A DNA stretch of 61,352 bases from an uncultured Clostridia bacterium (lineage in GTDB: Bacteria; Bacillota_A; Clostridia; TANB77; CAG-508): assembly GCA_944388685.1 (NCBI GenBank), contig CALXJS010000002.1, forward strand, positions 1 through 61,352, given 5' to 3'. Below the pieces are notes generated by a model. It was given only the letters and a program-made list of their open reading frames with translations. It was not told the origin of the DNA and made no database searches. Shown here piece after piece: positions 56,197 through 61,352 of this stretch. Position 1 is the stretch's first letter, and every line of letters starts with the position of its first letter. A program made the position numbers and the translations under genes.

Positions 56197-57288
56197 ATGA
56201 AATTAGGAATTGTCGGACTACCAAATGTAGGAAAGAGTACATTATTTAATAGTATAACCAAGGCAGGAGCAGAGTGTGCAAACTATCCATTTTGTACAAT
56301 TGAACCTAACGTGGGTGTTGTACCTGTTCCAGATGAAAGACTAGATGTATTAACCAATATGTATCATCCACAAAAAACAACGCATGCAGTTATTGAATTT
56401 GTAGATATAGCTGGTTTGGTAAAAGGTGCTAGCAAGGGAGAAGGATTAGGAAATAAATTTTTATCACACATACGTGAAACAGATGCTATATGTGAAGTAG
56501 TAAGATGTTTTGAAGATTCTAATATTGTCCATGTTGATGGGAGTATAGATCCAATAAGAGATATTGAAACAATTAATTTAGAATTAATTTTTGCAGATAT
56601 AGAAACTGTCAATAAACGATTAGACAAAGCAAAGAAAAATTTAAAAGCTGATAAAAAATATCAAGAAGAAATTGATATATTAGAAAAAATCAAAGAAAGT
56701 CTAGAAAATGGAATTTCAGCAAGAGCAATTGATTTTAATGAAGATGAACAAGCGATAGTAAAAGACATGTTTTTATTAACCACAAAACCAATTCTATATA
56801 TTGCAAACGTATCTGAAGAACAATTAAGTGATGCAGAAAATGACCCAATGGTCAAAAAAGTAAAAGAATATGCATCAAAAGAAAAAGCCGAAGTCATTCC
56901 TTTATGTGTTAAAGTAGAAGAAGAATTATCTGGACTAGAAGATGAAGATAAAAAAGAAATGCTAGAAATGTTAGGATTAGAGGAATCAGGTCTAGATAAA
57001 GTAATTAAAAAAAGTTATGACTTATTAGGTCTAATGTCTTTTTTAACAGCAGGAGAGCCAGAAGTTAGAGCATGGACGATAAAAAAAGGAACAAAAGCAC
57101 CACAGGCTGCTGGAAAAATACATTCAGATATAGAAAGAGGTTTTATAAAAGCAGAGGTTGTTTCTTTTAAAGATTTAATAGAACAAGGGTCAATGGTTGC
57201 AGCAAGGGAGAAAGGACTTGTGAGATCAGAAGGTAAAGAATATGTTATGCAAGATGGAGATATTGTATTATTTAAATTTAATGTATAA
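56197..57288 (+). CDS. ychF: Redox-regulated ATPase YchF (Obg family)
   Basis: 363 aa, standard length. KLGIVGLPNVGKSTLFNSIT (P-loop), FVDIAGLVKGASKGEGLGNKFL (G3), IANVSEEQL in place of NKxD (ATP-preferring), and C-terminal TGS-like EVRAWTIKKGTKAPQAAGKIHSD. Start after AGAGGG. Confidence 0.97.
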   Translation: MKLGIVGLPNVGKSTLFNSITKAGAECANYPFCTIEPNVGVVPVPDERLDVLTNMYHPQKTTHAVIEFVDIAGLVKGASKGEGLGNKFLSHIRETDAICEVVRCFEDSNIVHVDGSIDPIRDIETINLELIFADIETVNKRLDKAKKNLKADKKYQEEIDILEKIKESLENGISARAIDFNEDEQAIVKDMFLLTTKPILYIANVSEEQLSDAENDPMVKKVKEYASKEKAEVIPLCVKVEEELSGLEDEDKKEMLEMLGLEESGLDKVIKKSYDLLGLMSFLTAGEPEVRAWTIKKGTKAPQAAGKIHSDIERGFIKAEVVSFKDLIEQGSMVAAREKGLVRSEGKEYVMQDGDIVLFKFNV

Positions 57289-57411
57289 ATACTGTAAATG
57301 TTTTGTAATAAAATTGTAAAATAAAAAAATAAAAAAACTATTGACTATAAAATAAAATAAGTATATTATATTTATGAATTAAAACAAATGAGGAATAGTG
57401 TGTTTATATAC

Positions 57412-57440
57412 TTGCAATTATTAAAAAATAGTGGTATAAT
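57412..57440 (+). promoter_or_regulatory. Candidate promoter of the LPXTG protein gene
   Basis: TTGCAA (57412-57417), 17-bp spacer, TATAAT (57435-57440), 58 bp before the start. Confidence 0.6.
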
Positions 57441-57497
57441 AATAATTGTTTATGAAGAAAAGAGAGAAATATACTATTTGAAGTAAGGAGAGGTAAT

Positions 57498-57893
57498 ATG
57501 AAAAAATCAATTATTTTAAAAAGTTTTTTAGTAATTTTAGTTTGCACAATGCTTGTATTTACGGCATCATCAGTATATGCGGCATCAGATGAAGGGTATA
57601 ATGACCTATTAACAGATTTAGAAGGAAATACAACAGGAAATTCAACTTCAAATACAGGTAACACAAATACAAACACCAACACTAATAGAAATACAAACTC
57701 AAATTCAGGTAATGTTCAAAATATAAATGCATTAAGAAATAACACAAGCAATAGAACAAATATAGCAAATAATACAAACTTACCAAAAACAGGTATTCAA
57801 GATTCTTTACCAACTGTATTATTAGTAGTTGTATTTGGAATTTCAGCAGTGTATGCATATAAAAAAGTAAAAGATTATAGAAATATTGATTAG
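57498..57893 (+). CDS. Small LPXTG cell-wall-anchored protein
   Basis: 131 aa. Signal peptide (about 1-29, ending VYAAS), an Asn/Thr/Gly/Ser low-complexity stalk (44-93), LPKTG at 95-99, a hydrophobic segment (about 104-120) and a charged tail KKVKDYR. This is a sortase substrate; the convergent gene encodes the probable sortase. The stalk shows no folded domain. Confidence 0.85.
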   Translation: MKKSIILKSFLVILVCTMLVFTASSVYAASDEGYNDLLTDLEGNTTGNSTSNTGNTNTNTNTNRNTNSNSGNVQNINALRNNTSNRTNIANNTNLPKTGIQDSLPTVLLVVVFGISAVYAYKKVKDYRNID

Positions 57894-57912
57894 TAAATAG
57901 AAATTGAAGATG

Positions 57913-58611
57913 TTAGACATCTTCAATTTTTGCTTTTATAATAATTCTATTTCCATTAAAATTATTGCATGTAACTAAAGTTAATTCGTGAAAATTTGTG
58001 ATTGTTTGATATACAGGAGATAAATCATCTGCCTTTACTTCATAATTTTTTATTACAGAATACGTAAATTTATTATCTAAATAATCATATAAAATAATGT
58101 TATCACCAAAATTTAAATTTTTGATATTACTGAAAAATTTATTATTGTCATAATTATGTCCTGCAATACATAAATTGAAATCATTAGAATCATTTGATTC
58201 GGAGGGAAGACTTCCAGAAAATCTACAAGGAGAAGTTTTTAATAAATCATCAGTTAGTCCATTAAAAATAGGATATGATATATTTAAAGTAGGGATTTCG
58301 ATAATACCAATGATAGAATCAGGAGACAAAGGAATATTATTTGTTGTATTATTATCATTATTTGAATACAATTGGGTTATACTATAATTATTGATTAACA
58401 AATCAGAAAAATTTTCTTTTGAATTTAAAGAAAATTTGTAATATACAAATATGGAAGAAATAACTAAAATAGCAGTAATTGAAAGAAAAAATTGAATATT
58501 AAAGGTTTTTTTAGATAATTTTTTTCTTGAAGGTGTGGTATTTATTTTATTAGTTGTATTTTCTGATTGTTCAACATTTTTATTAAAATCAATATTGATA
58601 ATCTGATTCAT
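57913..58611 (-). CDS. Sortase
   Basis: About 232 aa. Start chosen at the second Met (58611) because GGAGG is 6 bp before it and touches the first ATG (58617). One N-terminal helix (about 39-58). Catalytic His is in CIAGHNYDNNKFF (about residue 152), Cys in TLVTCNNF (about 215) and Arg in GNRIIIKAK (about 222). Class D/E-like by overall look. Convergent with its likely LPKTG substrate, 19 bp apart. Confidence 0.88.
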   Translation of the reverse strand: MNQIINIDFNKNVEQSENTTNKINTTPSRKKLSKKTFNIQFFLSITAILVISSIFVYYKFSLNSKENFSDLLINNYSITQLYSNNDNNTTNNIPLSPDSIIGIIEIPTLNISYPIFNGLTDDLLKTSPCRFSGSLPSESNDSNDFNLCIAGHNYDNNKFFSNIKNLNFGDNIILYDYLDNKFTYSVIKNYEVKADDLSPVYQTITNFHELTLVTCNNFNGNRIIIKAKIEDV

Positions 58612-58770
58612 AATCATCCTCCAATTATTTTGTATTACTTAATAGTATTTCCGAATAAAATGAAAATATAATATATTATATAAGACAAAATAATGGAAAC
58701 ATAAAAAACAATGAATGATGAAATAGGAAATTTTTAGATTTTTTTATTTATAAAAATAATCAAAAATTAC

Positions 58771-58798
58771 TTGAAAAATATAAAAAACATGATATAAT
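58771..58798 (+). promoter_or_regulatory. Candidate promoter of the T-box/ileS transcript
   Basis: TTGAAA (58771-58776), 16-bp spacer, TATAAT (58793-58798), immediately before the T-box leader. Confidence 0.6.
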
Positions 58799-58814
58799 AA
58801 TAAACATAATATAG

Positions 58815-59075
58815 AAAAACGATAGTCAGGACACGATAAATGGCATAATATCTTAAAGAGAACCAAAGGTAGCTGTGAATTTGGTAAGTAAAAACTATTT
58901 ATTATCCCCTAACTGTTACTAAACTGAAATCAAAGTAAGTATAGTCGTAAATCTGCGTTAAAGATGAATGAGAGAACTAATTGAAAGAGAATTGATTAGT
59001 TAAAATAGGTGGTACCGCGGAAAGTAAAGCTATTTCGTCCTAATGTGCAAATATATGCATGTTAGGACTTTTTTA
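58815..59075 (+). promoter_or_regulatory. T-box leader (probably tRNA-Ile responsive)
   Basis: The T-box sequence AGGTGGTACCGCGG is at 59007-59020. The terminator stem pairs GTCCTAA (59037-59043) with TTAGGAC (59062-59068), followed by TTTTTTT. Upstream pairing segments (AGAACCAAAGGTAG; GAATTTGG) fit a stem I, and GAAATCAAAG (58926-58935) could present ATC, an Ile codon, as specifier. The downstream operon contains ileS, which supports Ile specificity; the specifier assignment is by eye. Confidence 0.88.
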
Positions 59076-59085
59076 TTGTATAGGA

Positions 59086-59155
59086 AACAATATGAAATTT
59101 TAAGTTACTTAGGCTCAAAGTGAAAATAAATATTAAAATTTTATTTTCAAAAGAA
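59086..59155 (+). repeat. Flank repeat, copy 2 (element-free site)
   Basis: Matches the left flank of element D (AACAATATGAAA ... GGCTCAAAG ... AAAATAAA) and, nine bases later, its right flank (TTTATTTTCAAAA). No core or arms between. Confidence 0.7.
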
Positions 59156-59173
59156 AAGGAATGATAAAAGAAA

Positions 59174-59650
59174 ATGAAATTAATGAAGGTTAGATGGATA
59201 ATTTTAATAATAATAGCGATAGTACTAGGAATTTTAATTGTAATCAATATAATTGAGTATATTAATAACCAAAATTTTTTGAAGTTACACATTAATCAGA
59301 TTGAAGAAGACATGATAACAAATGAAGAAGCACAAAAATTTAATATGAAATTTTATCAATACTTAGATCAAGATAGAGAAAGAGCAAGAATATATTGTTT
59401 CACACGTGATAAACATAAAGTAAATGGTTTGATTAAAACGGTAATAAAAAGCAACAAAAATAATGATGAACATCATGTTACAATACAATATAATGATATA
59501 AATGGTAAGCTTATACAGGTTGATACTGATGATAATTATCGTAAAATATATGATATTGATACATTTGAAATTTATTTTATATTTTTTAAATATGATGAAC
59601 AAGGTTATATTACTTCTATTGAGATCGAAATATCAGGGAATGCCATGTGA
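59174..59650 (+). CDS. Small single-pass membrane protein between T-box and ileS
   Basis: 158 aa. N-terminal helix (about residues 7-28), then a soluble domain including DEHHVTIQYNDINGKLIQVD. No family recognised. It lies between the T-box and ileS, with no terminator visible before ileS, so it should be carried on the Ile-responsive transcript. The ribosome site is weak (AAAGGAA about 12 bp upstream). Confidence 0.7.
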   Translation: MKLMKVRWIILIIIAIVLGILIVINIIEYINNQNFLKLHINQIEEDMITNEEAQKFNMKFYQYLDQDRERARIYCFTRDKHKVNGLIKTVIKSNKNNDEHHVTIQYNDINGKLIQVDTDDNYRKIYDIDTFEIYFIFFKYDEQGYITSIEIEISGNAM

Positions 59651-59715
59651 TATATAAATTAATTAAACAAGTACAATTAAAATTAAAAATATAATTAAAA
59701 AAGGGAGGAATTTGT

Positions 59716-61352
59716 ATGTACAAAAAAGTAGAATTGCAAAACGGTTTTGTCGGAATGGAAAATGATGTTGCAAAATTGTGGAAGGACAAAGACATCATAA
59801 AGAAAAGTTTAAATAGTAATCAGGGAAAACGATATTTTACCTTTTATGATGGACCTCCAACAGCAAATGGAAAACCACATGTAGGACATATCGAAACAAG
59901 AGTTATGAAAGACTTAATTCCAAGATATAAAGTCATGAAAGGATACAGAGTTATCAGAAAAGCTGGTTGGGATACCCATGGTTTACCAGTAGAACTAGAA
60001 ATCGAGAAAAAGTTAGGAATTTCAGGAAAACAACAAATTGAAGAATATGGTGTTGAAAAATTCGTAAAACAATGTAAAGAAAGTGTTTTTGAATATGTTC
60101 ATCTATGGGAAGAAATGACAAACAAAGTTGGATTCTGGGTAGATATGGATGATCCATATGTAACTTATCATAATGAATATATTGAATCTGTATGGTGGGC
60201 TTTAAAACAAATGTGGGAAAAAGGATTACTTTATGAAGGACATAAAGTTATGCCATATTGTCCAAGATGTGGAACAGCCTTATCATCACACGAAGTAGCA
60301 CAAGGATATAAAGATGTTAAAGACTTAACATGTATTGCTAAATTTAAAGTACTTGATGGACAAAAATTTGATAAAGACACATATATCTTAGCATGGACAA
60401 CAACACCATGGACATTACCATCAAACTTAGCACTTTGTGTTAATAAATCATATGAATATGCAGAAGTAAAAGCAAATATTGGAACAGATGATGAACCAAT
60501 ATATGAAAACTATATTTTGGCAAAAGATTTGTTAGAAACTGTATTAAAAGAAACACCATATGATGTTGTAAAAACATTTAAAGGTGAAGAATTATTAGGA
60601 ACAAAATATGAAAGATTAATGCCATTTGGAAAAGTAGAAGGAAAAGCATTTGAAGTCATTCATGGAGACTATGTAACATTAACAGATGGTACTGGTATTG
60701 TTCATATTGCACCTGCTTATGGTGAAGATGATAGTTTGGTTGCAAAACAAAATGGTATTACTTTTATCAATTTAGTAGATAAAGAAGGAAAATTTGTAAA
60801 AGAAGTAGAGCCATGGGCTGGAAGATTTGTAAGAGATTGTAATGAAGATATTTGTAAATGGTTAAAACAAGAAAACAAATTATTTAGCAAAGAAAAACAT
60901 ATGCACTCATATCCACATTGCTGGAGATGTGACACACCACTTCTATATTATCCAAAAGAAAGCTGGTTTGTTGCAATGAGCAAACTAAGAGATGAATTAG
61001 TTGAAAACAATAGCAAAGTAAACTGGTATCCAGAGACAATTAAGACAGGAAGATTTGGAAAATTCCTAGAAAATGTTATCGACTGGGGAATCTCAAGAGA
61101 TAGATATTGGGGAACACCACTACCAATCTGGACTTGTGAGGATGAAAACTGTGGACATAGAGAATGTATCGGGTCAATTCAAGAATTAAAAGAAAAAGGA
61201 ATTGATGTACCAGAAGATATAGAACTTCATAAACCATATATTGATAATGTATATCTAAAATGTCCAAAATGTGGTAAAAAAATGCATAGAGCAAAAGAAG
61301 TTATTGACTGTTGGTTTGACTCAGGTTCAATGCCTTTTGCACAATGGCATTA
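59716..61352 (+). CDS. ileS: Isoleucyl-tRNA synthetase, N-terminal part (window ends in gene)
   Basis: About 545 residues visible, starting at ATG 59716 behind AAGGGAGG and open to the window end. Class I signature [13 protein letters not shown] (about 46-58, HVGH replacing HIGH), CP1 editing domain with [12 protein letters not shown] and [16 protein letters not shown], and two zinc-ligand CxxC pairs (CPRC, CPKC). PPTANGKPH with this overall pattern resembles the type 2 (eukaryote-like) bacterial IleRS rather than type 1. Confidence 0.96.
   Translation, partial: MYKKVELQNGFVGMENDVAKLWKDKDIIKKSLNSNQGKRYFTFYDGPPTANGKPHVGHIETRVMKDLIPRYKVMKGYRVIRKAGWDTHGLPVELEIEKKLGISGKQQIEEYGVEKFVKQCKESVFEYVHLWEEMTNKVGFWVDMDDPYVTYHNEYIESVWWALKQMWEKGLLYEGHKVMPYCPRCGTALSSHEVAQGYKDVKDLTCIAKFKVLDGQKFDKDTYILAWTTTPWTLPSNLALCVNKSYEYAEVKANIGTDDEPIYENYILAKDLLETVLKETPYDVVKTFKGEELLGTKYERLMPFGKVEGKAFEVIHGDYVTLTDGTGIVHIAPAYGEDDSLVAKQNGITFINLVDKEGKFVKEVEPWAGRFVRDCNEDICKWLKQENKLFSKEKHMHSYPHCWRCDTPLLYYPKESWFVAMSKLRDELVENNSKVNWYPETIKTGRFGKFLENVIDWGISRDRYWGTPLPIWTCEDENCGHRECIGSIQELKEKGIDVPEDIELHKPYIDNVYLKCPKCGKKMHRAKEVIDCWFDSGSMPFAQWH

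Noticed and set aside
1740..59020. Other CGG trinucleotides as frameshift sites
   Set aside because: Those in genes are out of frame (ACG-G, GCG-G, GGC-G, ATC-GG, AAC-GG and so on); those at 1740, 26691 and 47775, in the palindromes and in the T-box are non-coding.
1..61352. The four frameshifts as ordinary sequencing or assembly errors
   Set aside because: Not excluded, but unlikely: random indels would not all be a single extra C before GG in frame, would fall in homopolymers, and would also hit out-of-frame GG contexts. None of the many homopolymer runs is disrupted. Read inspection would settle it.

Overview
The window is strongly AT-rich DNA from an anaerobic, endospore-forming, low-GC Bacillota (Clostridia-type). 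The grounds are a class III (oxygen-sensitive) ribonucleotide reductase with its activase, a complete spoIIIA operon, the spoIIA operon with sigma F, SpoIID and a SpoIIQ-like peptidase, GerW, MurT/GatD, FabI-type fatty acid synthesis, strong AAGGAGG ribosome sites and AGA as the main arginine codon. No rRNA, tRNA or CRISPR array was seen. Both ends cut a gene (nrdD on the left, ileS on the right).

Layout. 1-2.4 kb: nrdD-nrdG. 2.5-4.3 kb: a small membrane protein and a 5'-truncated BspA-like gene. 4.4-6.5 kb (minus): gatD-murT. 6.9-9.0 kb: HAD phosphatase, DUF4116-repeat protein, YfcE-like phosphodiesterase. 9.4-12 kb (minus): Mg2+ P-type ATPase. 12.2-16.3 kb: AIM24 protein, two MFS carriers, histidine phosphatase. 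16.5-18.7 kb: ilvB-ilvN. 19.2-23.7 kb: AAA/OLD-like ATPase, YebC, a large membrane-anchored protein. 24.2-29.9 kb: spoIIIAA to AH. 30-40.2 kb: an XRE regulator, then a tandemly duplicated three-gene cassette (prepilin-like BspA surface protein, 204-aa membrane protein, AAA/PD-(D/E)XK protein). 40.5-44.8 kb: accC-accD-accA-fabI. 44.9-51.7 kb: solute-binding protein, recA, Nudix, HAD, recX, scpA, DUF2953, gerW. 52.2-56.1 kb: spoIIAA-spoIIAB-sigF-spoIID-spoIIQ-like. 56.2-58.6 kb: ychF, an LPXTG protein and a convergent sortase. 58.8 kb to the end: T-box leader, small membrane protein, ileS.

Most striking result. Four genes (nrdG, spoIIIAB, a Nudix hydrolase and sigF) are each broken by an apparent +1 frameshift. 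In all four the break lies at an in-frame CGG codon: skipping the C and reading the following GGN as glycine restores a full-length, family-typical protein. In the Nudix protein this glycine is the invariant first residue of the catalytic box. I checked every CGG in every gene called here, on both strands (about 17,000 codons). I found no in-frame CGG anywhere else, whereas CGA, CGT and CGC are used as normal arginine codons. The simplest reading is that CGG is not an arginine codon in this organism but a +1 frameshift signal (or that CGGN is read as a four-base glycine codon). Systematic sequence error is the main alternative.

Second theme. The intergenic regions hold a rich set of palindromes. 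Four elements of about 276-406 bp consist of a related core of about 120-145 bp sitting at the centre of long palindromic arms that differ from copy to copy. Core-less hairpins and one solo arm share the same outer sequences (TGAGACAATTCGGGCCAGG type or GTTCATTGGGGACGT type). Several gene stop codons are the TGA that begins an arm.
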